A DNA stretch of 17,202 nucleotides. Source: Candidatus Segatella papionis (GTDB taxonomy: Bacteria > Bacteroidota > Bacteroidia > Bacteroidales > Bacteroidaceae). Of the stretch, positions 1-7,432 are shown piece after piece. A program made the position numbers and the translations under genes. A model generated the notes under the pieces. That model did no database searches. It was given only the letters and a program-made list of their open reading frames with translations, and was not told the DNA's origin. The DNA lies in contig DBLF01000124.1 of the NCBI GenBank assembly GCA_002297965.1, forward strand, positions 1 through 17,202, given 5' to 3'. Each line of letters begins with the position of its first letter. Position 1 is the stretch's first letter.

Positions 1-2
1 AG

Positions 3-155
3 ATAGCCAACGACGCAGGAGCCAAACGCATCCTCATACCAGCCATCGACATGATGCAATACGGCAACGTGCCAGCCGACCTGATGACCAAGTTCAGCTT
101 GGAAGTATATACCGACCCGGTGGATGCCGCATTCAAAGCCATAGGAGTAAAATAA
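3..155 (+). CDS. brxL: BREX Lon-like protein BrxL, C-terminal end (partial)
   Basis: Only the last 50 codons are present; the gene enters from the left edge. The frame reads from base 3 (IANDAGAKRILIPAI...) to TAA at 153-155. The tail has the pattern of the end of BrxL: a GAKRILIP strand, a NVPADLMTKF segment and a terminal DPVDAAFKAIGVK, close to the DPVDAVFKALGV ending I know from type 1 BREX BrxL proteins. BrxL combines an AAA+ core with a Lon-like C-terminal domain and is a required effector in many BREX anti-phage systems. The next gene, 58 bp downstream on the same strand, is pglZ, which strongly supports the call. In the best-known type 1 loci brxL is the last gene, after pglZ; here it comes before. 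Nothing can be said about the ATPase motifs, which lie outside the window. The identification rests on a short tail plus context. Confidence 0.85.
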   Translation: MANDAGAKRILIPAIDMMQYGNVPADLMTKFSLEVYTDPVDAAFKAIGVK

Positions 156-172
156 AGAAGAAAGGCATACGT

Positions 173-206
173 CTTAACTTCTTAACTCCTTTAACTCCTT
201 AACTTC
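173..206. repeat. Short tandem TTAACT units between brxL and pglZ
   Basis: The 58-bp gap between the brxL stop and the pglZ start holds four imperfect units built on TTAACT (TTAACTT, TTAACTCC and variants), repeating every 7-9 bp and ending about 8 bp before the pglZ ATG. The array replaces any recognisable Shine-Dalgarno site. It resembles the heptad arrays at 7321-7428, which share the TTAA core. Function unknown; it could affect translation of pglZ or simply be a spreading microsatellite-like element. Confidence 0.6.
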
Positions 207-213
207 ATAAAAA

Positions 214-2763
214 ATGACCGAAAACGATAAGATCAAGCAAGTGCTCACCTCGATGGTGGAGCAAAACAGATATGTATTCTGGTACGACGAAGGTGGACAG
301 ATGAAAGACATCGCCACCAGCCTCGACGTGCCAGGCATCAACGTATTGGAAATGGAAGGCAATGCCTTCAGCATCAAGTATCAGATGCAGAAAGGCGAAC
401 AGCCAGAGACAGGATATGTCATCTACATCACTGAGCCGATGCCTAAGGATGAGCAGAACTGGCTCCTGGACTACCAAGAGGAAGGAGCGCTCTTCTCTGC
501 TGACATGAGTTCGCTCTATGCGGCAGAGTGCGGGATAGCCATGGAACTGAAAGAGAAAGTAGTCGATAAGCACCTCGCCTTCTTCAAGAAGGCAGACAAT
601 CGCAACAAGTTGGCAGCCAAGCTATCGCCAGGCATGGATAGCGCCGAGATAGAAAAACAGATGCTCGCCGTGGTCTGCAAGAGCAACGCCACCTGCGAAG
701 CCTTTACTTACGCCCTCATCACCGAGGCTAACAATGAGGAGACAACCATGCAAGCCGACCTGAAGGCTTACCATCTGGAAGACTTCTACTGGCAGCAAGC
801 AGAAACCTACTTCGGCTATCATGCCGGCAGAAACATCAAGGATCTAATTATCGTACTCTTCAAGAACGACATGCAGAGCCATCTCACAGGAAAGGCTGCG
901 GATAAAACAGGCAACGAGCAAGCACTCACCAACGAGGCGCTCATCTTCATGCGAGACTGGCGAGACAGTCGCACCTACGGCGACCTCTACACAGAATGGG
1001 CTAACCGACTGGAGGATGAACTCGGCATCAAGGACGAAGTATGCGAATACAGTATGCAGCAACTGCTCGGCGTGGAGACCTTCCCTTGCATCGACAAGGT
1101 CATCGCCGGCTACCTGCTGACGGAAGTCATCAACGCCACCATCACCACCGAACAGATGGAAGCCATCATCGAGGAACGTGAGAACAAGCTCTTCTTCGAT
1201 GTGGCCCGTCACACCCTACGTGCCCTATTGCAAGCACGCTATCTCTTCACCGACATCGAACAGAAGATGAACGAGCTCTCTTTTGACACCGCCAAGGAAG
1301 GATTTTCGCTTTACGAGCAAAGCCTCTACACGATAGACTTGCATTATCGCCACTACATCGCCGAGGCAAACCTCGCAGAGAGCAAACAACTCCTAGCGCA
1401 AGTAACTGAAAGAGTGGAACGCACGTACACCAACCATTATCTGCTGGCTCTCGCCAAGAAGTGGCAACCACTGATAGACGGAATGGACACATGGAAGATG
1501 GAAGGCATCTTCTCGCAATCAGTCTTCTACACTACGTATGTCTATCCCTTCATCACCAACAAGAAGAAAATCTTCGTCATCATCAGCGATGCCCTCCGCT
1601 ATGAGACCATGGTGGAACTGAGCGAACGCATCGCCCAAATGCCTCGCATGGAAACAGACATGAAGCCAGCCATGCTCTCCACCCTGCCCTCCTACACCCA
1701 ACTGGGCATGGCGGCACTGCTACCCCACAAGCAACTCTCCTACGAGAAGGATGCCGACGAGGTGTTTGCCGATGGAATGAGTACCAAGGGTACGGAGGCA
1801 AGAAGCAAGGTGCTGCAAAAGGCTGTGGCAAGAAGCAAGGCCATCACTGCCGAGGATTTTCTAAAGACGACCAATGCCAAGACCGCCTTCAAGGACTTCG
1901 ACCTCATCTACATCTATAGCAATATGATAGACAAGACTGGCGACGACAAGGCATCAGAGGGCATGGTATTCAAGGCTACGGAAGACGAGATGGCGCACAT
2001 CTTGCAGATGATAGACCTCATCCGGAATGGCAACGGCTGCAACATTCTCATCACTTCCGACCATGGTTATCTCTATCAGAACGAGACATTGGACGAGACC
2101 GACTTTTCCGACTTCAAGGTGATGGGCGATACCATCATCCAGGACTCTCGTCGCTTCGTCATTGGCAGAGGGTTGGAAGAAGGAGACGCAGTGAAGACTT
2201 GGAGTGCGGAAGAGGTAGGACTAACAGATAGCCCCGCCGAAAACGGCACAGGCATTTCATCGCTACAAGTGCAGACAGCCAAGGGATTGAACCGCATTCG
2301 CAAGCAAGGTGCCGGCAGCAGGTTTGTGCATGGTGGAAGCATGCCTCAGGAGGTAGTGATGCCTGTGCTGCATGTCAACATCAAGAAGAAACAAGGTGTG
2401 AGCGAGGTTTCGGTGGATATCCTCAACAAGAAGAGCAAGATTACGACCAACACCCAGACCATCAGTTTCTATCAGAACCAACCGGTAAGCGAAAAGGTGA
2501 AAGAAGTTACCTTGCGATTCGGATTCTACGACCAAGCGGGCAATCTCCTCTCCGACTCCATCACACTCACATTCGGCAGCACGAGCGAGGACAGTACGCA
2601 AAGGGAGCAGAAGCATCGCTTCATGTTCAAGCGCCAGCTTTCCGAGTTGAATGGTCAGGAGATTTACTTGCGCAAAGAGCAGCAAGTGGCTGGCAGTTCG
2701 CAATTTAAGAAACTGGAAGACATCGCCTACAAGGTAAGCGTGCTCTTCATGGCGGAATTCTAA
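214..2763 (+). CDS. pglZ: BREX-1 system phosphatase-like protein PglZ (type A)
   Basis: An 849-residue protein, the usual size of type 1 BREX PglZ. PglZ is a core BREX component of the alkaline-phosphatase superfamily, needed for phage exclusion and for the host methylation that marks self DNA. The N-terminal 440 residues are the helical region typical of the family. The PglZ domain follows: a hydrophobic strand into ISDALRYE (residues 457-464, Asp459 a likely metal ligand), the LSTLPSYTQLGMAALLPH segment near 488-505 where the active-site Thr/Ser lies, YSNMIDKTGD (about 568-577, Asp573) and ITSDHGYLY (about 613-621, Asp616 and His617). All the expected metal-site motifs are intact, so the protein looks functional. 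The C-terminal 150 residues form a beta-rich region starting just after a GGSMPQEVVMPVLHV strand. The start is preceded by an A-rich leader, normal for Bacteroidota. It is probably cotranscribed with brxL and ends the locus at a strong terminator. Confidence 0.95.
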   Translation: MTENDKIKQVLTSMVEQNRYVFWYDEGGQMKDIATSLDVPGINVLEMEGNAFSIKYQMQKGEQPETGYVIYITEPMPKDEQNWLLDYQEEGALFSADMSSLYAAECGIAMELKEKVVDKHLAFFKKADNRNKLAAKLSPGMDSAEIEKQMLAVVCKSNATCEAFTYALITEANNEETTMQADLKAYHLEDFYWQQAETYFGYHAGRNIKDLIIVLFKNDMQSHLTGKAADKTGNEQALTNEALIFMRDWRDSRTYGDLYTEWANRLEDELGIKDEVCEYSMQQLLGVETFPCIDKVIAGYLLTEVINATITTEQMEAIIEERENKLFFDVARHTLRALLQARYLFTDIEQKMNELSFDTAKEGFSLYEQSLYTIDLHYRHYIAEANLAESKQLLAQVTERVERTYTNHYLLALAKKWQPLIDGMDTWKMEGIFSQSVFYTTYVYPFITNKKKIFVIISDALRYETMVELSERIAQMPRMETDMKPAMLSTLPSYTQLGMAALLPHKQLSYEKDADEVFADGMSTKGTEARSKVLQKAVARSKAITAEDFLKTTNAKTAFKDFDLIYIYSNMIDKTGDDKASEGMVFKATEDEMAHILQMIDLIRNGNGCNILITSDHGYLYQNETLDETDFSDFKVMGDTIIQDSRRFVIGRGLEEGDAVKTWSAEEVGLTDSPAENGTGISSLQVQTAKGLNRIRKQGAGSRFVHGGSMPQEVVMPVLHVNIKKKQGVSEVSVDILNKKSKITTNTQTISFYQNQPVSEKVKEVTLRFGFYDQAGNLLSDSITLTFGSTSEDSTQREQKHRFMFKRQLSELNGQEIYLRKEQQVAGSSQFKKLEDIAYKVSVLFMAEF

Positions 2764-2785
2764 AATATGATTATCAAGGCATAAT

Positions 2786-2834
2786 AAAAGGGCGATTACA
2801 CTTCCCATTTATCAGGAAGGCAATCGCCCTTTTT
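2786..2834. terminator. Bidirectional intrinsic terminator, pglZ / isomerase
   Basis: A perfect 12-bp stem pairs AAAAGGGCGATT (2786-2797) with AATCGCCCTTTT (2822-2833). The intervening 24 bases can form a second small stem (CTTCC 2801-2805 with GGAAG 2815-2819). The stem is followed by T residues on the plus strand and, read on the minus strand, also ends in a T tract. It therefore suits both convergent genes: pglZ ending at 2763 and the isomerase ending at 2934. Confidence 0.9.
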
Positions 2835-2858
2835 GATATCATATCGCAAGAAGAAGAG

Positions 2859-2904
2859 CTATTGAATTCTTAACTATTGGAATTCATTACTATTGAATCC
2901 TTCA
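2859..2904. repeat. Three degenerate 15-16-bp tandem units
   Basis: Units beginning CTATTG(G)AAT start at 2859, 2874 and 2890, each 15-16 bp, with the last one diverged. They lie between the terminator and the 3' end of the isomerase gene and continue into a CTTCACT/TTCACTT-rich stretch up to its stop codon. No coding potential is visible. They resemble the other short repeat arrays in intergenic positions of this window. Confidence 0.5.
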
Positions 2905-2933
2905 CTCTTCGTTCTTCACTATTCACTTAATTC

Positions 2934-4412
2934 TTACTTCCAAGGATTCTCTGTTGGATAAGGCAAGCTAGCTGGCTGGTTGTAAGCGATGTCCTTGATG
3001 CCAAGATACTTGAACACCTCGAACAAAGTCTTGCCTACATGAGAGAAGGCTACGGCACCATGGTGAGGATAACCCTTCTGAATCAATACGTGACGATAGA
3101 AGCGACCCATCTCGTTGATGGCGAAGATACCGATACCACCGAATGAACGGGTAGGAACGTCGAGCACCTCACCCTCGGCGATGTAAGAACGGAGGTTGCC
3201 CTCTGAGTCGCACTGGAGGCGATAGAATGTGATGTCAGAAGCAGCGATGTCGCCCTCCAAAGTACCACGGGTGAAGTCTGGCTTGCCACCGTTCTCCAAG
3301 AGGCGGTTCTGGATGAGCTGGTACTTAATCTTACGGTTAGAGCACATCTTACACTGTGGAGTATTACCGCAGTGGAAGCCCATGAAGGTATCAGTCAACT
3401 TATAGTCGTACTTGCCCTGGATGTCCTCGTCGTAGATGTACTTAGGCACTGAGTTGTTGATATCGAGCAAAGTAACTGTATCGTCAGAAGCGCACATACC
3501 GATGTACTCAGAGAGCGCACCATAGATATCTACCTCGCAAGCCACAGGGATGCCACGGCTAACCAAACGGCTGTTTACATAGCAAGGCTCGAAACCAAAC
3601 TGGCTTGGGAAGGCTGGCCAGCACTTGTCGGCGAATGCCACATACTGGCGAGAACCCTTGTGAGCCTCTGCCCAGTCGAGCAATGTCAACTCAAACTGTG
3701 CCATACGGCGGCTGAGGTCTGGATAGTAGCAGCCCTCGCCCATCTCCTTGGCCATATCCTCGCAAACACCATCGATACGTGGGTCGTTCTCGTGCTCCTT
3801 GTAAGCCACGAGGAGGTCGAGCTCAGAGTTCTCCTCAATCTCTACGCCCAACTCGTACAAGCCCTTGATCGGAGCGTTGCAAGCGAAGAAGTCCTGAGGA
3901 CGTGGACCGAAGGTGATAATCTTCAAGCCCTTCAAACCGAGGATGACGCGAGCCACTGGAACGAAGTCCTGGATCATCTTGGCTACGTCCTCTGCTGTGC
4001 CTACAGGATACTCTGGGATATAACCCTTCAGGTGGCGCATGCCAAGGTTGTAAGAGCAGTTGAGCATACCGCAGTAAGCGTCGCCACGACCATTGATCAT
4101 GTCGCCGTCGCCCTCGGCAGCTGCTACGAACATCACAGGACCATCAAACTTCTGCGCAATCAAAGTCTCAGGAGTCTCAGGACCGAAGTTGCCAAGGAAT
4201 ACCACCAAGGCGTTGCAGCCCTGCTCCTTTACCTCGCCCAAGGCCTTGAGCATATCTTGTTCGTTCTCAACTGTGGTCTGGCAGTTGAAGATTTCACCCT
4301 TGTACTCTTTTACGATGTTCTCACGGCGCTGAGTAGAAAGCGCGATTGGGAAACAGTCACGGCTAACGGCAATGATACCGAGCTTGACCTGTGGAATGTT
4401 GTTGCTTACCAT
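2934..4412 (-). CDS. L-fucose/L-arabinose isomerase family protein
   Basis: A 492-residue cytosolic sugar-isomerase-like protein of the COG2407 type, which interconvert aldoses and ketoses using a divalent metal such as Mn2+. It is shorter than classical FucI (about 590 residues). The metal ligands expected for the FucI/AraA fold are recognisable: Glu293 in ACEVDIYGAL, Asp317 in VTLLDINNS and His347 in MGFHCGNTP. The N-terminal half contains the VVFLGNFGPETP and PVMFVAAAEGDGDMINGRGD segments of the substrate-domain fold. Three cysteines (348, 354, 357) cluster beside the catalytic His. No sugar kinase, aldolase, permease or SusCD pair is adjacent, so the substrate cannot be read from context. 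It converges on pglZ across a terminator and is divergent from the PBP gene. A strong minus-strand promoter at 4551-4521 would give a 5' leader of about 100 nt. Family is confident; substrate (fucose, arabinose or another sugar) is unknown. Confidence 0.88.
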   Translation of the reverse strand: MVSNNIPQVKLGIIAVSRDCFPIALSTQRRENIVKEYKGEIFNCQTTVENEQDMLKALGEVKEQGCNALVVFLGNFGPETPETLIAQKFDGPVMFVAAAEGDGDMINGRGDAYCGMLNCSYNLGMRHLKGYIPEYPVGTAEDVAKMIQDFVPVARVILGLKGLKIITFGPRPQDFFACNAPIKGLYELGVEIEENSELDLLVAYKEHENDPRIDGVCEDMAKEMGEGCYYPDLSRRMAQFELTLLDWAEAHKGSRQYVAFADKCWPAFPSQFGFEPCYVNSRLVSRGIPVACEVDIYGALSEYIGMCASDDTVTLLDINNSVPKYIYDEDIQGKYDYKLTDTFMGFHCGNTPQCKMCSNRKIKYQLIQNRLLENGGKPDFTRGTLEGDIAASDITFYRLQCDSEGNLRSYIAEGEVLDVPTRSFGGIGIFAINEMGRFYRHVLIQKGYPHHGAVAFSHVGKTLFEVFKYLGIKDIAYNQPASLPYPTENPWK

Positions 4413-4520
4413 AATTATATTTATTATTAAGTTTTTGTATAAAATTCAGACGACAAAAGACAAGCAAACGAGCACTACAAAAGTGTACTTTCATATTGCC
4501 GAATGCAGTCTGTACAATTG

Positions 4521-4551
4521 CAAAGGTACAAACTTTTTTGATTCCCGCAAA
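4521..4551 (-). promoter_or_regulatory. Bacteroidota-type promoter for the isomerase gene
   Basis: Read on the minus strand, TTTG (4551-4548) is followed after exactly 19 bp by TACCTTTG (4528-4521), matching the -33 TTTG / -7 TAnnTTTG consensus of the Bacteroidota primary sigma factor. Transcription should begin near 4515, leaving an AT-rich leader of about 100 nt before the ATG at 4412. Confidence 0.85.
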
Positions 4552-4705
4552 CGTTTTAAGATAAATTTAATGGCGAAAAAACATAAAAAACATCATTTTT
4601 TAGCCTGATGTAACATAAGATAAACTTCTTGAAACATTTCATCAGTCTTAATGATGCTTAACAACTCATAAAAATGGAATTGAATGATGATTTTTCAAAT
4701 AATTG

Positions 4706-4719
4706 TTGTACCTTTGCAA
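4706..4719 (+). promoter_or_regulatory. mrcA: Promoter -7 box for the PBP1A gene
   Basis: TACCTTTG at 4709-4716 is a perfect Bacteroidota -7 box inside TTGTACCTTTGCAA. No good TTTG is found 19-21 bp upstream, so the -33 element is weak or absent. A start near 4722 would give a leader of about 47 nt before the ATG at 4769. Confidence 0.7.
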
Positions 4720-4768
4720 CCTAGAGAACGCGTAGTTTTAGATTGAAGAATTAATTCAAACAAGATAT

Positions 4769-7318
4769 ATGAATAAAATCAAGACTATCTTTGCCTGGAT
4801 ATGGCAAAAGCTCAAAGCCTTCTGGCCTTGGTACAAACACTTGTATCAAGGCAGGGCATGGTACACCAAGACGGCTGTCGCCTTGGCTAGCTGCATCGTC
4901 GCCTTCATCTTGTACCTAGGCGCAGTGGATATCAACTTCCTTTGGCTATTTGGCAAGTCGCCTGGTTACTTCTCGGGTATTCTGAACCCACAAACCTCGG
5001 AGGCTTCTGAGATTTATAGTGCCGACGGCAAGTTGATCGGTAAATATTTCAACGAGAACCGTACGCCTGTGAAATACGACGAGGTGAACCCTGCCTTCTT
5101 CAAGGCTTTGGTTGACACAGAGGACGAGCGCTTCTACAAGCACATCGGCATCGACCCTATCGGTGTGTTTGGTGCCGCCAAGGACGCAATCCTGCATCAC
5201 GATGCCCGTGGTGCCTCTACCATCACACAGCAGTTGGCAAAGAATATGTTCCGTGTTCGCTCGCAATACTCCACAGGTTTGCTAGGCAAGGTGCCTTTGC
5301 TGCGCCTGCTCATCATCAAGAGCAAGGAGTGGATTATCGCCGTGAAACTGGAAACGGTGTATAGCAAGAAGGAAATCATCACCATGTACGCCAACACCGT
5401 GGATTTCGGTAATAATTCTTACGGCATCAAGACTGCCGCCAAGACTTACTTCAATACCACACCTAAGGAAATGACAACCGACCAGGCTGCCGTCTTGGTG
5501 GGTATGCTGAAAGCCACCACTTACTATAATCCGAAAACAAACCCCAAGAACAGCTTGGCGCGCCGCAACACCGTATTATATAATATGGTGACCCATGGCG
5601 ACCTCTCCAAGGATGAATACAGCGAACTGAAGGAGAAGCCTATCACACTCGACTTCAAGGTAGAGGAAAACTACGACGGACAGGCTAAATACTTCCGCGA
5701 GGCTGTAGCCAACTATCTCAAGAACTGGTGCCAGGACGAGGGCTACGACCTCTACTCAAGCGGCCTGAAGATATACACCACCATCGACACCCGTATGCAG
5801 AAATACGCCGAGGATGCCGTACGCAAACAGATGAAGCAGGTGCAACAGAACTTCAACAACCACTGGAGCATCCATCGCAACCAGGCTGGCAAGGGCAAGT
5901 GGTTGGGCGAGGAACCTTGGCAAGACGAGAACCACAACATTATCCCAGACTTCATACAGGGCATCGCCGAACGCCAGCCTTTCTACAAAGAGCTGCAGGC
6001 TCGTTTTCCTAACAACCCAGACTCTGTGAACTATTATTACAAGGAATGGGTTCACCCTGTCAAAGTGTTCGACTACGACAAGGGTAGCATCACGCTCAAC
6101 ATGACAGCAGAGGACAGCATCAAGTATATGACCACCTTCATGCACTGCGCCTTCGTAGCTATGGAGCCTCAGACAGGAGCCGTGAAAGCTTGGGTGGGCG
6201 ACATCGACTTCGACCACTGGAAATACGACAAGGTGACTGCCGAGCGACAGCCTGGCTCTACCTTCAAGCTCTTCGTCTATACCGAGGCGATGAACCAAGG
6301 ATTGACTCCTTGCGACAAACGCCGCGACGAATACATCTCGATGCAGGTGTATGACAAAAAGAAACACGAGGTAGTAACCTGGACACCAAGCAACGCCAAC
6401 GGATCCTTCTCGGGCGACAGTATTCCGCTGAAGAGTGCCTTCGCCAAGAGTATCAACTCCGTGGCAGTTCGCCTGGGACAGGAAATGGGCATCAAGCGCA
6501 TCATCGAGACAGCCCAAAAGATGGGTATCCAGAGTCCGCTGGACGATGAGCCTTCACTCGCCTTGGGTTCCAGCGACGTAAACCTTCTGGAAATGGCTTG
6601 TGCCTACAGCACTGTGGCAAACAACGGCAAGCACCACGACCCTGTATTGGTTACCAAGATTGTGGATCACGACGGAAAGGTGGTTTACGAGGGTCCAACA
6701 GAAGAGGAACAGGTTATCCCTTATAAGAGTGCCTTCCTGATGCAACAGCTTCTACAAGGCGGTATGAAAGAGCCAGGAGGTACTTCAGGAAGCCTTTGGG
6801 GATTCGTAAGCAATGCTCGTGACACCGAGTTTGGCGGCAAGACGGGTACAACCAACAACCACTCTGACGCTTGGTTTATGGGCGTAAGTCCTAAGCTTGT
6901 GGTTGGTGCTTGGGTAGGCGGCGAATACCGATGCCTCCACTTCCGCACGGGAGCCTTGGGACAAGGTTCGAGAACCGCTCTTCCTGTGTGTGGTTACTTC
7001 CTGCAGTCTGTATTCGGCGACCCTGCTTTCCAAAAGTATCACGGCAAGTTTGACAAGCCACAGGATGCCGACATCACACGAGATATGTACATCTGCGCTA
7101 GCTACCAGCCAAAGCCAAAGGTAGATACCACCCGTGTGGATAGCACAGCCTACAACGAAGAAATCGTGCTCGACGACAACGGCAACCCTGTCATCAAGGA
7201 GATTCCTGCCGGTCATACCGAAAGTGATGCTTCTACCACGGGAAGTGCTACCGAAGACAAGAAAGAGAAGAAGAAGACAAAGCCTACAGAGCAGCCTGTC
7301 AACTTCGACGATCTATAA
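4769..7318 (+). CDS. mrcA: Class A penicillin-binding protein (PBP1A type)
   Basis: An 849-residue bifunctional peptidoglycan synthase: it polymerises lipid II into glycan strands and cross-links the stem peptides, anchored in the inner membrane with its bulk in the periplasm. A short cytoplasmic tail and one membrane segment (about residues 34-52) come first. The GT51 transglycosylase domain follows, with the catalytic-Glu motif EDERFYKH (Glu118), GASTITQQLAKN (148-159) and KLETVYSKKEI (second Glu at 195). The transpeptidase domain has all three motifs: STFK (497-500, nucleophile Ser497), SIN (561-563) and KTGT (691-694). A roughly 75-residue linker insertion lies near 365-440. The C-terminal 60 residues are acidic and Lys-rich and look disordered. 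It has its own promoter box and is followed after 114 bp by the helicase gene. All catalytic residues are present, so it should be active. The mrcA symbol is by family analogy. Confidence 0.95.
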   Translation: MNKIKTIFAWIWQKLKAFWPWYKHLYQGRAWYTKTAVALASCIVAFILYLGAVDINFLWLFGKSPGYFSGILNPQTSEASEIYSADGKLIGKYFNENRTPVKYDEVNPAFFKALVDTEDERFYKHIGIDPIGVFGAAKDAILHHDARGASTITQQLAKNMFRVRSQYSTGLLGKVPLLRLLIIKSKEWIIAVKLETVYSKKEIITMYANTVDFGNNSYGIKTAAKTYFNTTPKEMTTDQAAVLVGMLKATTYYNPKTNPKNSLARRNTVLYNMVTHGDLSKDEYSELKEKPITLDFKVEENYDGQAKYFREAVANYLKNWCQDEGYDLYSSGLKIYTTIDTRMQKYAEDAVRKQMKQVQQNFNNHWSIHRNQAGKGKWLGEEPWQDENHNIIPDFIQGIAERQPFYKELQARFPNNPDSVNYYYKEWVHPVKVFDYDKGSITLNMTAEDSIKYMTTFMHCAFVAMEPQTGAVKAWVGDIDFDHWKYDKVTAERQPGSTFKLFVYTEAMNQGLTPCDKRRDEYISMQVYDKKKHEVVTWTPSNANGSFSGDSIPLKSAFAKSINSVAVRLGQEMGIKRIIETAQKMGIQSPLDDEPSLALGSSDVNLLEMACAYSTVANNGKHHDPVLVTKIVDHDGKVVYEGPTEEEQVIPYKSAFLMQQLLQGGMKEPGGTSGSLWGFVSNARDTEFGGKTGTTNNHSDAWFMGVSPKLVVGAWVGGEYRCLHFRTGALGQGSRTALPVCGYFLQSVFGDPAFQKYHGKFDKPQDADITRDMYICASYQPKPKVDTTRVDSTAYNEEIVLDDNGNPVIKEIPAGHTESDASTTGSATEDKKEKKKTKPTEQPVNFDDL

Positions 7319-7320
7319 AA

Positions 7321-7428
7321 TTGAATGTTAAGTGTTGAATGTTAAATGTTAAGTTTTCATTCTTGCCTACTCGTTACGCAAGGGCGCAAGCCTAATTTAA
7401 CATTTAACACTTAACACTTAACATTACT
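7321..7428. repeat. Inverted pair of five-unit heptanucleotide arrays
   Basis: Just after the PBP stop, 7321-7355 is made of five gap-free 7-bp units of the form TTRARTK (such as TTGAATG and TTAAGTG). Five further units occupy 7394-7428 in the opposite orientation, ending 4 bp before the helicase ATG. The two 35-bp arms are complementary at about 29 positions, so the transcript could fold into a long hairpin. The 38-bp centre holds two copies of CGCAAG and one CTTGC that can pair inside the loop. No normal promoter is visible in this gap, so the arrays may sit inside a PBP-helicase transcript. Confidence 0.85.
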
Positions 7429-7432
7429 CAAG

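Larger units (their letters stand above)
4413..4768. other. Divergent intergenic control region
   Basis: This 356-bp AT-rich stretch holds no supported gene. It contains the two promoter boxes listed separately, pointing outward towards the isomerase (minus) and the PBP (plus), which share the 14-mer TTGTACCTTTGCAA in opposite orientations. Between them lies a weak inverted repeat, CTGATG at 4605-4610 and CATCAG at 4640-4645, separated by 29 bases. I see no tRNA, riboswitch-like fold or terminator in it. Confidence 0.6.

Noticed and set aside
3300..3400. Iron-sulfur cluster in the isomerase from its Cys motif
   Set aside because: Only three Cys are close together and the family uses a simple divalent metal; there is no fourth ligand evident.
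3660..4430. A 256-codon open frame antisense to the isomerase
   Set aside because: The translation is low-complexity Leu/Val/His-rich and has no known motif; the isomerase on the opposite strand has a promoter and conserved metal ligands.
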